A DNA stretch of 64,000 nucleotides from Microbacterium hatanonis (GCF_008017415.1 NZ_VRSV01000002.1:806001-870000); one strand, 5' to 3'; counted from the first letter of the stretch, positions 52,949 to 62,768 are shown. The notes: a model not told the origin generated them from the letters alone. A program made the numbers and translations.

Positions 52949-55165
52949 GTGAGGAACCCCATGCTCGCCACACTCGGCCGCGCCACCGTTCGGCGCCGTT
53001 TCCTCTTCCTGGGCGCGTGGGCTCTCCTCATCGTCGTGGGGGCGGTCTTCGCCGGTGACGTCTTCGATCGGATGACATCGGTCGACGACGCACCCGCCGG
53101 CGCCGAGTCGCTGCTCGCCCAGGAGCGCCTCGACCAGCTGGACCCCGAGGGGGAGCTCGTCACGGCCGTGATCGCCGGGGAGGACTTCTTCTCTCCCGCG
53201 CTGCGCGAGAGCGCCACGGCGGTCGTGACCGGCATCCGCGGCATCCCGGGGGTGGTCGACGTCTCCGACGCCTACACCTCCGGCGGCGCGATCGGAGACG
53301 ACGGCCGATCGTCGCTCGTGGTGGTCGAACTCGACCGCGCGCTCATCGGGGACGACGCCCTCGCCGTCGCCGCGGACGTCGCCGAGCGTCTCCACACGAT
53401 CGCCGCCCCCGAGGTGCTCGTCGGAGGGCAGCTCCTCGCGGAGCAGGCCTTCGTCGACCGCGCGCTCACCGACGCCGCGATCGGGGAGGGGATCGCGATC
53501 GTCGTGCTGCTCGTGGTGCTCGTCGTCGTCCTGGGCGGATTCCGCGTCGGCGTCCTGCCGATCGTCGTCGCCCTGGCATCGATCGTGGTGACGCTCTTGG
53601 CGCTTGGGGCGGTGGTCGCCGTGATGCCCGTGAACGAGTTCGCGGTCAACATCGTCACGATCCTGGGGCTGGGCCTCGCCGTGGACTACAGCCTGCTCGT
53701 CATCATGCGCTTCCGCGAGGAGCGGCAGAACGACCCCGACGCGGCGCTCGACACCCTGATGAGCCGCACGGTGGCCTCCGCGGGCAGGGCCGTGCTCGTC
53801 TCGGGCCTCGCCGTGTTCATCGCCCTGGTCGGCGTGCTCCTCCTCGGCGACCCCCTGCTGTCGGGGATGGCGCTGGGCGGCGCGATCGTCGTGGTGCTGT
53901 CCACTGCAGCGGGCCTCACCCTCCTCCCGCCGGCGCTCGCCGTGGTGCACCGCCGCCTGCCGGCGAAGGGGGTCCGCACCTGGGCACGGCCGTGGTCCCG
54001 GCGCGATGCCGACGGGTCGCGGGGATGGCTCGCGCGCTCGGCCGGGCTCGCCCAGCGTCGGCCCGTCGGGGTCGCGATCGGCGCCGTTGCCGTCCTCATC
54101 GCCCTGGCCGCGCCCCTCTCCTCCCTCGCGCTCGACAGTTCCGACATCCGTTCGCTGCCGCCTGCCGCCGAGGAGCGCCGCGCCTACGAGGCGACGACGA
54201 CGGGCTTCACCGGGTTCGGCGTCGAGCCGGTCACGGCCGTCGTGGACGGCTCGGTGGACGACCCCGCGGTCGTCGCTCTGCTCGAACGGCTCGCCACGTC
54301 GCCCGACGTCGCCGACGCCGACCTCGTCGCGGACCTTCCTCCGGGGATCACGGCGGCCGACCTCACCCCGGTCGGCGACAGCGCGACGAGTGCGGCCGCG
54401 CAGCGCCTGGTGCGCGAGGTGCGCGCCGTCGACTCCGACCTGACCGTGCAGGTGACGGGCCCTGCGGCGGCGCTCGTCGACACGCAGGAGCACCTGCTGC
54501 AGCGCATCCCGCTCGCCGTCGGCATCGTCGCCGTGGCCAGCTTCGCGCTGCTGTTCGCCCTGACCCGATCGGTCGTCGTGCCGGTGAAGGCTCTGCTCCT
54601 CAGCATCCTCACGATGACGGCGACGCTGGGCGTGCTCGTCATGATCTTCCAGTGGGGGTGGGGGAGTGCGCTGCTCGGATTCGAGCCGCTCGGCACGCTC
54701 GACGTCACCACACCGCTGTTCATCGGACTCCTCGCGTTCGGGCTCACGATGGACTACGAGGTCTTCCTGCTCGCGCGCATCCGCGAGCGGTGGATCGCCC
54801 GAGCCCCCGACGTCGACCCGCGCGAGGCGAACGCCGAGGCGGTGAGGTACGGGATCATGCAGACCGGACCCGTCGTCACCACCGCCGCCCTGGCGATCTG
54901 CATCGTGTTCCTGGGGTTCGCGGTCGGCGAGCTCGTCGCGATGAAGGAGATCGGCATCGGGATGCTGGTGGCCGTGCTCCTGGATGTGACGCTCATCCGC
55001 GGGCTGCTGCTGCCGGCGGCGATGACGCTCCTCGGTCGCTGGAACTGGTGGCCGTCGCTCCCACCCACGTCGAAAGCCCAGAACACCCGGAGCACGCGAG
55101 ATGCGCGTCCGGGTGTTCTGGACTCTCAGGGCGAGCGGATGCGGCGGGGCTCCTCTACCGCGTGA
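52949..55165 (+). CDS. MMPL-family RND-type membrane exporter
   Basis: A 738-residue protein with two repeated halves. Each has an extracytoplasmic domain followed by five or six membrane helices; the functional motif GLGLAVDYSLLVIMRFREE lies near residue 245 and LAFGLTMDYEVFLLARIRERW near 600. Such proteins export lipids or toxic compounds with proton motive force. The last 30 residues, after WWPSLPP, are not typical of the family and are encoded by a terminator-like hairpin, suggesting recent loss of a stop codon. The reading frame overlaps the convergent thiolase gene by 11 bases. Confidence 0.87.
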   Translation: MRNPMLATLGRATVRRRFLFLGAWALLIVVGAVFAGDVFDRMTSVDDAPAGAESLLAQERLDQLDPEGELVTAVIAGEDFFSPALRESATAVVTGIRGIPGVVDVSDAYTSGGAIGDDGRSSLVVVELDRALIGDDALAVAADVAERLHTIAAPEVLVGGQLLAEQAFVDRALTDAAIGEGIAIVVLLVVLVVVLGGFRVGVLPIVVALASIVVTLLALGAVVAVMPVNEFAVNIVTILGLGLAVDYSLLVIMRFREERQNDPDAALDTLMSRTVASAGRAVLVSGLAVFIALVGVLLLGDPLLSGMALGGAIVVVLSTAAGLTLLPPALAVVHRRLPAKGVRTWARPWSRRDADGSRGWLARSAGLAQRRPVGVAIGAVAVLIALAAPLSSLALDSSDIRSLPPAAEERRAYEATTTGFTGFGVEPVTAVVDGSVDDPAVVALLERLATSPDVADADLVADLPPGITAADLTPVGDSATSAAAQRLVREVRAVDSDLTVQVTGPAAALVDTQEHLLQRIPLAVGIVAVASFALLFALTRSVVVPVKALLLSILTMTATLGVLVMIFQWGWGSALLGFEPLGTLDVTTPLFIGLLAFGLTMDYEVFLLARIRERWIARAPDVDPREANAEAVRYGIMQTGPVVTTAALAICIVFLGFAVGELVAMKEIGIGMLVAVLLDVTLIRGLLLPAAMTLLGRWNWWPSLPPTSKAQNTRSTRDARPGVLDSQGERMRRGSSTA
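55078..55121. terminator. Terminator-like hairpin inside the MMPL reading frame
   Basis: CCAGAACACCCGG pairs perfectly with CCGGGTGTTCTGG. It lies between the conserved ends of the convergent MMPL and thiolase genes but before the MMPL stop codon. Confidence 0.7.
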
Positions 55166-56339
55166 GGATGAGGGCGTCGCCCTGCCCGCCCCCGCCGCAG
55201 AGGGCGACGGCGGCGATGCCCGAGCCGCGGCGGACGAGCTCGTGCACGGCGTGCACCACGAGGCGGTTGCCCGACGCGCCGATCGGATGACCGATCGCGA
55301 TGCCGCCGCCGTGGATGTTCACGACGTCGTCGGGGAGGCCGAGCTCCGCCTGGGAGCGCGCGACGACGGCGCCGAAGGCCTCGTTGATCTCCACGACGTC
55401 GAGGTCGGCGACGGTGATGCCCTGCTTCGCGATCGCCGCTTCGATGGCACGCGCGGGCTGCTCGTGCAGGGAGTTGTCGGGGCCGGCCACCTGTCCGTGG
55501 GCGCCCACGACGGCCAGGACCGGCCAGCCGTTCTCCGCGGCGTGCGAGCGGGTCGTCAGCACGACGGCCGACGCGCCGTCGGAGATGGGGGACGAGTTTC
55601 CGGCGGTGAGCGATCCGCCGGCGGCGAACGCGGGGCGCAGGCCCGCGAGCGTCTCGACGGTCGTGCCGGGGCGGATGCCCTCGTCGCGCGACACGACGAT
55701 CGGAGCGCCCTTGCGCTGCGGCACGTCGACGACGGCGATCTCCGCATCGAAGACCCCGGCCTCCTGCGCCGCCGCCGCACGCTGGTGCGAGCGCGCCGCC
55801 ACGGCATCCTGAGCCTCCCGGGTGACGGCGAACCGTTCGTTCGCGCGCTCGGTGGAGGCGCCCATGCTCTCCTTGTCGGTCGCGTCGGTGAGGCCGTCGT
55901 GCGCCATGTGGTCGAGAGCCTCGACGGATCCGTACGCCCACCCCTCGCGCGATCCCATCAGGAGGTGCGGCGCGCGGCTCATCGACTCCATGCCGGCGGC
56001 GACGACGACCTTCGCGTCTCCCGCGTCGATCATGCGCTTCGCGTCGATCACGGCGGTGAGCCCCGAGAGGCACACCTTGTTGATGGTCGCGGCGTGCACG
56101 CTCCACGGGATGCCGGCCCCCAGTGCCGCCTGGCGGGCGGGATTCTGGCCGGCGCCGGCCTGGAGCACCTGGCCGGCGAGCACGGCGTCGACCGCGTCGG
56201 CGGGGACTCCGCCGCGCTCGAGCGCCGCGCGGATCGCGATCGAGCCGAGCTCGGTCGCGGTGAGCGAAGACAGCTGCCCCTTCAGGCGCCCCTGCGGGGT
56301 GCGAGCGGCGGAAACGAGAACGACGTCGTCCGTGGTCAT
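55155..56339 (-). CDS. Acetyl-CoA C-acyltransferase (thiolase)
   Basis: A 394-residue thiolase with all catalytic residues: the nucleophilic cysteine in NKVCLSG near residue 89, the histidine in GHPIGASG near 351 and the second cysteine in ALCGGGGQG near 381. It should cleave acetoacetyl-CoA or 3-oxoadipyl-CoA. Its ATG overlaps the TGA of the CoA-transferase beta subunit, so acid activation by CoA transfer is followed by thiolysis in one operon. Confidence 0.92.
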   Translation of the reverse strand: MTTDDVVLVSAARTPQGRLKGQLSSLTATELGSIAIRAALERGGVPADAVDAVLAGQVLQAGAGQNPARQAALGAGIPWSVHAATINKVCLSGLTAVIDAKRMIDAGDAKVVVAAGMESMSRAPHLLMGSREGWAYGSVEALDHMAHDGLTDATDKESMGASTERANERFAVTREAQDAVAARSHQRAAAAQEAGVFDAEIAVVDVPQRKGAPIVVSRDEGIRPGTTVETLAGLRPAFAAGGSLTAGNSSPISDGASAVVLTTRSHAAENGWPVLAVVGAHGQVAGPDNSLHEQPARAIEAAIAKQGITVADLDVVEINEAFGAVVARSQAELGLPDDVVNIHGGGIAIGHPIGASGNRLVVHAVHELVRRGSGIAAVALCGGGGQGDALILTR

Positions 56340-56989
56340 GCGTTCACCCTAAGTGCGTCGGCGACGATGAGGGCGGGCTCCGTCGCCGCCACGACCTCGT
56401 CGACGGAGACCCCCGGCGCGGTCTCGACGAGCACGAGCCCGTCGGGGGTGACATCGATCACCGCGAGGTCGGTGATGATGCGGTCGACGACGCCCTTGCC
56501 GGTCAACGGCAGCGAGCACGATTCGACGATCTTCGGGCTGCCGTCCCGGGCGACGTGCTCCATGAGCACGATCACTCTCTCGGCGCCGTGGACGAGGTCC
56601 ATCGCGCCGCCGGGGCCCTTGACCATCTTCCCGGGGATCATCCAGTTCGCCAGATCTCCGGTGCGCGAGACCTGCATCGCGCCGAGGATCGCATCGTCGA
56701 TCTTGCCGCCCCGGATCATGCCGAAGCTCAGGGCCGAATCGAAGAACGACGCCCCCGGCAGGGTGGTCACCGTCTCCTTGCCCGCGTTGATGAGGTCGGG
56801 GTCGACGGCGTCCTCCGCCGGGTAGGGGCCGACGCCGAGGATGCCGTTCTCGGACTGGAGCACCACGCGGACCCCCGCGGGGACGAAGTTCGGAACCAGC
56901 GTCGGCAGGCCGATGCCGAGGTTCACGTAGGCGCCGTCGGCGAGCTCGAGCGCCGCGCGCGCCGCCATCTCGTGCCGTGTGCGTGCCAT
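56336..56989 (-). CDS. scoB: 3-oxoacid CoA-transferase, subunit B
   Basis: A 217-residue CoA_trans protein. The catalytic glutamate is in [11 protein letters not shown] near residue 46; [13 protein letters not shown] and [14 protein letters not shown] are standard family segments. With subunit A it moves CoA from succinyl-CoA to a 3-oxoacid. A pcaJ role (3-oxoadipate) cannot be excluded. Start ATG follows the subunit A stop by one base. Confidence 0.88.
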   Translation of the reverse strand: MARTRHEMAARAALELADGAYVNLGIGLPTLVPNFVPAGVRVVLQSENGILGVGPYPAEDAVDPDLINAGKETVTTLPGASFFDSALSFGMIRGGKIDDAILGAMQVSRTGDLANWMIPGKMVKGPGGAMDLVHGAERVIVLMEHVARDGSPKIVESCSLPLTGKGVVDRIITDLAVIDVTPDGLVLVETAPGVSVDEVVAATEPALIVADALRVNA

Positions 56990-56990
56990 G

Positions 56991-57767
56991 TCAGTGCCCT
57001 CCCGTGGGAGCGACGGTGCGCTTCTCGACGCGCTTGTCGATGTCGGTGCCGACCTCGACGACCCGGTGCACGAACACACCGGGGAGATGGATGCTGTCGG
57101 GCTCGAGATCGCCCGGCTCGACGAGCTCTTCGACCTGCGCGATGCACACCCGCCCGGCCATCGCGGCCAGCGGATTGAAGTTGCGCGCGGCCTTGTTGAA
57201 GACGAGGTTGCCGTGCCGGTCGCCGCGGAGCGCGTGGACGAGCGAGAAGTCGGTGACGATCGCCTCCTCGAGCACGAACTCGCGCGGGCGACCGTGGACG
57301 TCGAAGGTGCGGACGTCCTTCGCGGGCGAGGCGACCGCGACGCCGCCGTGTCCGTCGTAGCGGCGGGGCAGCCCGCCCTCGGCGACCTGCGTGCCGACAC
57401 CGGTCTGGGTGAAGAACGCCGCGATGCCCGAGCCGCCGGCGCGGAGCTTCTCGGCGAGGGTGCCCTGCGGGGTGAGCTCGAGTTCGAGCTCGCCCGAGAG
57501 GAACTGGCGTTCGAACTCCTTGTTCTCACCGACGTACGAGGAGGTCATCTTGCGGATGCGATGAGCGTGCAGCAGCACCCCGAGACCCCAGTCGTCGACG
57601 CCGCAGTTGTTCGACACGACGGAGAGGTCGGTGGTGCCCTGCGCGAGGAGCGCCTCGATCAGGGCGATGGGGTTGCCCGAGAGGCCGAAGCCTCCGACGG
57701 CGAGAGAGGCCCCGTCGGGGATGTCGCGGACGGCCTCCGCGGCGGAGGGGACGGTCTTGTCGATCAC
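56991..57767 (-). CDS. scoA: 3-oxoacid CoA-transferase, subunit A
   Basis: A 258-residue subunit with the glycine-rich CoA-binding segment GGFGLSGNP near residue 25 and the family stretch [30 protein letters not shown], which is closer to acetoacetate (ScoA) than to adipate-type transferases. The GTG at 57767 is preferred because AAGGAG lies six bases upstream; the longer in-frame start at 57911 would overlap the divergent regulator. First gene of the operon. Confidence 0.87.
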   Translation of the reverse strand: MIDKTVPSAAEAVRDIPDGASLAVGGFGLSGNPIALIEALLAQGTTDLSVVSNNCGVDDWGLGVLLHAHRIRKMTSSYVGENKEFERQFLSGELELELTPQGTLAEKLRAGGSGIAAFFTQTGVGTQVAEGGLPRRYDGHGGVAVASPAKDVRTFDVHGRPREFVLEEAIVTDFSLVHALRGDRHGNLVFNKAARNFNPLAAMAGRVCIAQVEELVEPGDLEPDSIHLPGVFVHRVVEVGTDIDKRVEKRTVAPTGGH

Positions 57768-57864
57768 ACGCGACTCCTTCGTTCGAGGTGCGTTCTCCAT
57801 CCTTCGTGCGCGGCCCGTCGGCGGCAGCATCCGTTCTTGCCATGTGGAGATCGTCGGGTCTAGC

Positions 57865-57879
57865 GTCCATATGGTGGAC
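57865..57879. promoter_or_regulatory. Palindrome over the IclR start codon
   Basis: GTCCATATGGTGGAC is an inverted repeat with five-base perfect arms that includes the ATG at 57871. TAGCGT just upstream is a candidate -10. Binding here would allow autoregulation and control of the divergent CoA-transferase operon. Confidence 0.45.
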
Positions 57880-58662
57880 ACGAGGCGAACGGCGGATGCG
57901 GTGGCCGGCACTCAGGCGGTCACCAGGGCGGCGAGGCTGCTGCGGCTCGTGACCGCCGCAGGGGCCGACGGCGTCACGGGCGCGGAGCTCGTCGAGCGCT
58001 CCTCGCTCACCCGCCCGACGGTGCACCGCCTGCTCGCCGCCCTCCGCCAGGAGGGGCTCGTCGACCGCGACGACGACACCGGGCGATGGATGCCCGGCCC
58101 GGAGCTCTACCTCATGGGCACCGTCGCCGCGGCCCGGTTCGACATCACCGCGGCCGCCCGCGACATCGTGCGCTCGCTGGCGGTGCGCACCGAGGAGAGC
58201 GCCTTCCTGTCGGTGCGGCGGGGCGACGAGACGGTGTGCCTCGTGCGAGAGGAGGGAAGTTTCCCGATCCGGTCGTTCGTGCTCTCCGAGGGAGTGCGCT
58301 TCCCCCTCGGCGTGGCGTCCGCGGGGCTCGCGATCCTCGCGTTCCTGCCGCCCCACGATGTGGACGCATATCTCAGCCGGCACCCCGAGCTCGGCGAGCG
58401 GTGGGGCGCCTCCCACGGGGAGCACCGGCTGCGCTCCCGCCTGCGCGAGACGCAGGAGCGCGGATACGCGGTCAACCCCGGGCTCATCGTCGAGGGGAGC
58501 TGGGGAATGGGGGCGGCGGTGTTCACGAGACAGGGCGACCCGCAGTGGGCGCTGAGCCTGACCGGCGTCGAGTTCCGCTTCGGTGCGGAGCGACAGGCCG
58601 AGCTCGGCCGCACCCTGCTCGCGCACGCCCACCAGCTCACGACGCGGCTCGCCGCCCGCTGA
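57871..58662 (+). CDS. IclR-family transcriptional regulator
   Basis: A 263-residue IclR protein with an N-terminal winged helix (LLRLVTAAGADGVTGAELVERSSLTRPTVHRLL, residues 20-55) and an effector domain to the C terminus. It is divergent from the CoA-transferase/thiolase operon, the common position for PcaR-type regulators. No ribosome-binding site precedes the ATG and a -10-like TAGCGT ends four bases upstream, so the message may be leaderless or start at GTG 57874. Confidence 0.88.
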   Translation: MVDTRRTADAVAGTQAVTRAARLLRLVTAAGADGVTGAELVERSSLTRPTVHRLLAALRQEGLVDRDDDTGRWMPGPELYLMGTVAAARFDITAAARDIVRSLAVRTEESAFLSVRRGDETVCLVREEGSFPIRSFVLSEGVRFPLGVASAGLAILAFLPPHDVDAYLSRHPELGERWGASHGEHRLRSRLRETQERGYAVNPGLIVEGSWGMGAAVFTRQGDPQWALSLTGVEFRFGAERQAELGRTLLAHAHQLTTRLAAR

Positions 58663-58694
58663 CACCCCCGCCTCCGGATGCGTAGGCTCTCCCT

Positions 58695-59744
58695 ATGCAC
58701 GGCGAATACAAGGTGCCCGGCGGCAAGCTCGTCGTCGTCGACCTCGACAACGTCAACGGCCGCATCTCGGGGTTCCACCTCGCGGGCGACTTCTTCCTCG
58801 AGCCCGACTCCGCGCTCGACGACATCGACGCGGCGGTGAACGGTCTCGCCGTCGAGTCCGACGTGCCCACCATCGCCGCCGCGATCCGTGCGGCGCTGCC
58901 CGAGGGTGCTCAGCTCCTCGGCTTCACGCCGGAGTCGGTCGCCACCGCCGTGCGCCGTGCGCTCATCACCGCGCCCGGGTGGAAGGACTTCGAGTGGGAG
59001 GTGCTGCACGACAAGCCCGTCTCGCCGCGCATGAACCTCGCCCTCGACGAGGTGCTCACCACTCGCGTCGGCGACGGCCGACGTCGGCCCAGCCTGCGCC
59101 TGTGGGAGTGGGACGAGAGCGCTGTCGTCATCGGATCGTTCCAGTCGTATCGCAACGAGGTCGACCCGGCGGCCGCGGCCCGCCACGGCTTCGACGTCGT
59201 GCGGCGCATCTCGGGCGGCGGGGCGATGCTGATGGCCGCGAACTCGATCGTGACGTACTCGCTCTACGTGCCGGCCTCCCTCGTCGCCGGAATGACCTTC
59301 GCCGACTCCTACGCGTTCCTCGACGACTGGGTGCTGCAGGCGCTGCAGTCGCTCGGCATCGATGCGACTTACCAACCGCTCAACGACATCGCCGGGCCCC
59401 ATGGCAAGATCGGCGGCGCCGCGCAGAAGCGTCTCGCCAACGGCGGCGTGCTTCATCACGCGACCCTCAGCTACGACATGGACGGCCAGACGCTGACCGA
59501 GGTGCTGCGGATCGGCCGCGAGAAGCTCAGCGACAAGGGCACCGTCTCGGCCGCGAAGCGGGTCGATCCGCTCCGCAGTCAGACCGGGCTTCCGCGCGAG
59601 CAGATCATCGACCGCTTCATCTCGACCTTCTCCACCCTGTACGGAGCCGAACCCGGCCGCATCAGCGACGAGGAGTACGCCGAGGCCGAGGCGCTCGTGG
59701 AATCGAAGTTCTCGAGCGACGCCTGGCTGCACCGGGTGCCGTGA
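58695..59744 (+). CDS. Lipoate-protein ligase A-like protein with N-terminal accessory domain
   Basis: A 349-residue protein. The BPL/LplA catalytic domain occupies about residues 105-300, with RRISGGGAMLM near 175 and the lipoyl-AMP lysine segment GPHGKIGGAAQKR near 237. The first 95 residues (GGKLVVVDLDNVNGRISGFHLAGDFF) match the small accessory domain that follows the catalytic domain in E. coli LplA, so the order is swapped. It should attach lipoate or octanoate to E2/GcvH proteins. The gene overlaps the methyltransferase gene by four bases. Confidence 0.83.
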   Translation: MHGEYKVPGGKLVVVDLDNVNGRISGFHLAGDFFLEPDSALDDIDAAVNGLAVESDVPTIAAAIRAALPEGAQLLGFTPESVATAVRRALITAPGWKDFEWEVLHDKPVSPRMNLALDEVLTTRVGDGRRRPSLRLWEWDESAVVIGSFQSYRNEVDPAAAARHGFDVVRRISGGGAMLMAANSIVTYSLYVPASLVAGMTFADSYAFLDDWVLQALQSLGIDATYQPLNDIAGPHGKIGGAAQKRLANGGVLHHATLSYDMDGQTLTEVLRIGREKLSDKGTVSAAKRVDPLRSQTGLPREQIIDRFISTFSTLYGAEPGRISDEEYAEAEALVESKFSSDAWLHRVP

Positions 59745-60760
59745 CCTCCGGCGCCACCCTCCCCGGATCGGTGCAGATCCACTCGGGAGACAACCTCGCC
59801 GCCGCGGCGTCGATGCCCGACGGCGCGTTCACGCTGATCTATCTCGACCCGCCCTTCAACACCGGCCGCACCCGCGAACGAGCGGTGGAGACCGCCCGGA
59901 CGTTGACGCCGGCAACCGCCCCTGACGAGGCTGCGCCCTCGCCTGCAGCCATAACCCAGGATGAACGCGTCGACGCCGCGGCCGGAACCGCGCCATCGCG
60001 CGCGAGCGGCGACGAGGTCGCAGCATCCGTCCTGAGTACGGGCGAGGATGCTGCGGAGACCATCGTCTGGCGCGGGTTCCACGGGCGGGAGTACGAGCGG
60101 CTGCGCGGGGATCTGCGGGCCTACGACGACCGGTTCGACGACTACTGGGGGTTCCTGGAGCCGCGACTGGCCGAGGCCTGGCGGCTGCTCGCCGACGACG
60201 GCACGCTCTACCTCCACCTCGACTACCGCGAGGCCCACTACGCGAAGGTGCTCATGGACGCCCTGTTCGGGCGGGAACGGTTCTTGAACGAGCTCATCTG
60301 GGCGTACGACTACGGGGCGAAGAGCCGGCGGCGGTGGCCGACGAAGCACGACACGATCCTCGTCTACGTGAAGAACCCGCAGCGGTACCACTTCGACTCC
60401 GAATCGGTCGACCGCGAGCCCTACATGGCGCCGGGTCTCGTCACCGCCGAGAAGGTGGCGCGGGGCAAGCTCCCCACCGACGTGTGGTGGCACACGATCG
60501 TGCCGACGACCGGGCGTGAGAAGACCGGCTACCCGACGCAGAAGCCCGAGGGCATCCTCCGCCGTATCGTGCAGGCGTCGAGCCGCGAGGGCGATCACGT
60601 GCTCGACCTCTTCGCCGGCAGCGGCACCACCGGGGCGGTCGCCGCGGCGCTCGGTCGGCACGCGGTGCTCGTCGACGACAACCCCGCCGCCGTCGCGGTC
60701 ATGCGCGAGCGGATGCCGCACGCCACCGTGGTCGACGTCGCCCCCGCCCCCGTAGCCTGA
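59741..60760 (+). CDS. Orphan site-specific DNA methyltransferase (N6-adenine/N4-cytosine, beta class)
   Basis: A 339-residue amino-methyltransferase. Catalytic motif IV LDPPFNTG at residues 35-42 precedes the AdoMet motif I DLFAGSGTTG near 287, the order of the beta class. An alanine/threonine-rich insert of about 65 residues (43-107) follows the DPPF motif. No restriction endonuclease gene is adjacent, so it is probably a regulatory or protective methylase. GTGA overlap with the lipoate ligase gene. Confidence 0.83.
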   Translation: MTSGATLPGSVQIHSGDNLAAAASMPDGAFTLIYLDPPFNTGRTRERAVETARTLTPATAPDEAAPSPAAITQDERVDAAAGTAPSRASGDEVAASVLSTGEDAAETIVWRGFHGREYERLRGDLRAYDDRFDDYWGFLEPRLAEAWRLLADDGTLYLHLDYREAHYAKVLMDALFGRERFLNELIWAYDYGAKSRRRWPTKHDTILVYVKNPQRYHFDSESVDREPYMAPGLVTAEKVARGKLPTDVWWHTIVPTTGREKTGYPTQKPEGILRRIVQASSREGDHVLDLFAGSGTTGAVAAALGRHAVLVDDNPAAVAVMRERMPHATVVDVAPAPVA

Positions 60761-60764
60761 GTCC

Positions 60765-61751
60765 ATGCGATTCGGACTCTTCATTCCCCAGGGCTGGCGC
60801 TTCGACCTCGTCGACATCGCCCCTGCCGACCACTGGCGCGTCATGGCCTCTCTCGCGCAGGACGCCGACGAGGGTCCGTGGGAGTCGCTGTGGGTGTACG
60901 ACCACTTCCACACGACACCCGTGCCGAGCGAGGAGGCCACGCACGAGGCCTGGACCCTCATGTCGGCGTTCGCCGCCTCGACCGACCGCATCCGCCTCGG
61001 TCAGATGTGCACGTGCATGGGCTACCGCAACCCGGCGTATCTCGCCAAGGTCGCCGCGACCGTCGACCTGATCTCGGGAGGGCGTGCCGAGATGGGCATC
61101 GGCGGCGGTTGGTACGAGCACGAATGGCGGGCGTACGGCTACGGCTTCCCGCCGATCGCAGAGCGCCTCGGGCGCCTCCGCGAGGGGGTCGAGATCATGC
61201 ACCAGGCGTGGACGACCGGCTCGGCGACTCTCGACGGCACCTACTACCAGGCGGACGGGGCGATCGTCCGCCCGCTCCCGCTGCAGGAGGGCGGCATCCC
61301 GCTGTGGATCGCCGGCGGCGGCGAGAAGGTGACGCTCAAGATCGCGGCCCAGTACGCCTCGTACACGAACTTCGGCAGTTCGATCGAGGAGTTCGCCCAC
61401 AAGTCCGAGGTGCTGCGCGGTCACACCGACGCGCTCGGCCGTGACTTCGACGAGATCACCCGGTCGACGAACTTCAACACGATCATCGCCGCGACCGAGG
61501 CGGAGGCCTCCGACCGGCTCGACGCGGTCATCGCCCGCCTGACGCCCCACGTCGGCGCCGAGCGGGCGGCGCAGATGGAACGCGATTACCGTGAGTCGCC
61601 CGCGTTCGGCACCCCCGAGCAGATCGTCGAGCGCCTGTCCGAGCGGGCCGCCGCGGGGCTGGGCTACGCGATCCACTACTTCCCCGAAGCGGCCTACGAC
61701 CGCTCCGGCGTCGACCTCTTCGAGCGCGAGGTCGTGCCCGCGCTCCGCTGA
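60765..61751 (+). CDS. LLM-class flavin/F420-dependent oxidoreductase
   Basis: A 328-residue luciferase-like TIM barrel: MRFGLFIPQGW at the N terminus, LWVYDHFHTTP near residue 45, LGQMCTCMGYRNPA near 80 and LISGGRAEMGIGGGWYEHEW near 105-125. These are typical of actinobacterial F420-dependent members. Substrate unknown. It starts four bases after the methyltransferase stop. Confidence 0.86.
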   Translation: MRFGLFIPQGWRFDLVDIAPADHWRVMASLAQDADEGPWESLWVYDHFHTTPVPSEEATHEAWTLMSAFAASTDRIRLGQMCTCMGYRNPAYLAKVAATVDLISGGRAEMGIGGGWYEHEWRAYGYGFPPIAERLGRLREGVEIMHQAWTTGSATLDGTYYQADGAIVRPLPLQEGGIPLWIAGGGEKVTLKIAAQYASYTNFGSSIEEFAHKSEVLRGHTDALGRDFDEITRSTNFNTIIAATEAEASDRLDAVIARLTPHVGAERAAQMERDYRESPAFGTPEQIVERLSERAAAGLGYAIHYFPEAAYDRSGVDLFEREVVPALR

Positions 61752-61763
61752 CCCCGCCCTGCG

Positions 61764-61785
61764 GCTGCGCGGGTCCGGGCGCAGC
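61764..61785. terminator. Weak bidirectional terminator
   Basis: GCTGCGC pairs with GCGCAGC in the 40-bp gap between convergent genes; the stem is short. Confidence 0.35.
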
Positions 61786-61791
61786 GCGGAG

Positions 61792-62637
61792 TCAGCGGGG
61801 GTCGCGCCAGGAGTGCTGCGGGTCGTAGCCGAGGAGGCGCCGGGCCTTGTCGATCGACAGCAGGGTGTCGTGATCGCCGAATTCGCCGCGCAGCTCCACC
61901 CCGGGGAAGACCTCGGCGATGAGCTCCGCGTTCGGGCGGTCCATCACCGTGTCGGCCGCGGCGATGATGAAGCGATCGAATCCGGGAGGGGCGACCTCGA
62001 GTGCGCGCTCGACGGCCTGGGCGCCGTCGCGGGCGTCGATGTAGCCCCAGAGGTTCCACTTGCGGGTCGTCGCGTCGGCGTCGAACGACGGGAACTCGTC
62101 GTAGTCGTCGGGCGCCATGACGTTCGAGAAGCGCAGCGCGGTGATCGACAACCGGGGGTTCCAGCGCACGAGCTCGATCGCGAGCTGCTCCTCGAGGTGC
62201 TTCACGAGGGAGTACACCGATTCCGGGCGCGCCGGGTAGTCCTCGTCGACGGGGATGTACGGCGGCGGCACGTCGAACGGCAGCCCGAGCACCGTCTCGC
62301 TCGAGGCGTAGACGATCCGGTCGATGCCGAGCCGGACGGCCGCCCAGAACACGTTGAAGCTCGCGGTGATGTTGTTGTGGAACGTCGCGATGTCGGAGCG
62401 GATGCCCGGCGCGGGGATCGCCCCCAGGTGCACGAGCGCGTCGACGCCGTCGTGCTGGTCGCCGACGCCGGCGAGAGCATCGATCACCTGCCCGTAGTCG
62501 GTGAGGTCGACCTGGACGAACCCCGGTCCGCGGGTGCCGACCACGTCGAGGCCGATCACCTCGTGACCGTGTGCCCGCAGTTCGCGGGCGACGACCGTGC
62601 CCAGTTTTCCCGATGATCCCGTCAGTGCGATGCGCAT
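61792..62637 (-). CDS. NAD-dependent epimerase/dehydratase
   Basis: A 281-residue extended-SDR protein: cofactor motif GSSGKLG near residue 7, the SSE of YASSETVLG near 112 and the catalytic YSLVK near 143. The LTGSSGKLGTVVARELRAHGHEV opening is typical of uronate dehydrogenase and sugar-nucleotide epimerase groups. It stands alone between convergent and codirectional neighbours; substrate unknown. Confidence 0.85.
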   Translation of the reverse strand: MRIALTGSSGKLGTVVARELRAHGHEVIGLDVVGTRGPGFVQVDLTDYGQVIDALAGVGDQHDGVDALVHLGAIPAPGIRSDIATFHNNITASFNVFWAAVRLGIDRIVYASSETVLGLPFDVPPPYIPVDEDYPARPESVYSLVKHLEEQLAIELVRWNPRLSITALRFSNVMAPDDYDEFPSFDADATTRKWNLWGYIDARDGAQAVERALEVAPPGFDRFIIAAADTVMDRPNAELIAEVFPGVELRGEFGDHDTLLSIDKARRLLGYDPQHSWRDPR

Positions 62638-62768
62638 GGTTCCACAGTGGCACGGCGCCGTGCGGTGAGGGGCCGCTTGCGCCGGGCGCCGTGAACGGTC
62701 TATCCGGCGACGAGCGGATGCGGCGGCGCTCGCGCGTCGCGTGGCGTGGGCGGCTGCCCCGCCGCCCG

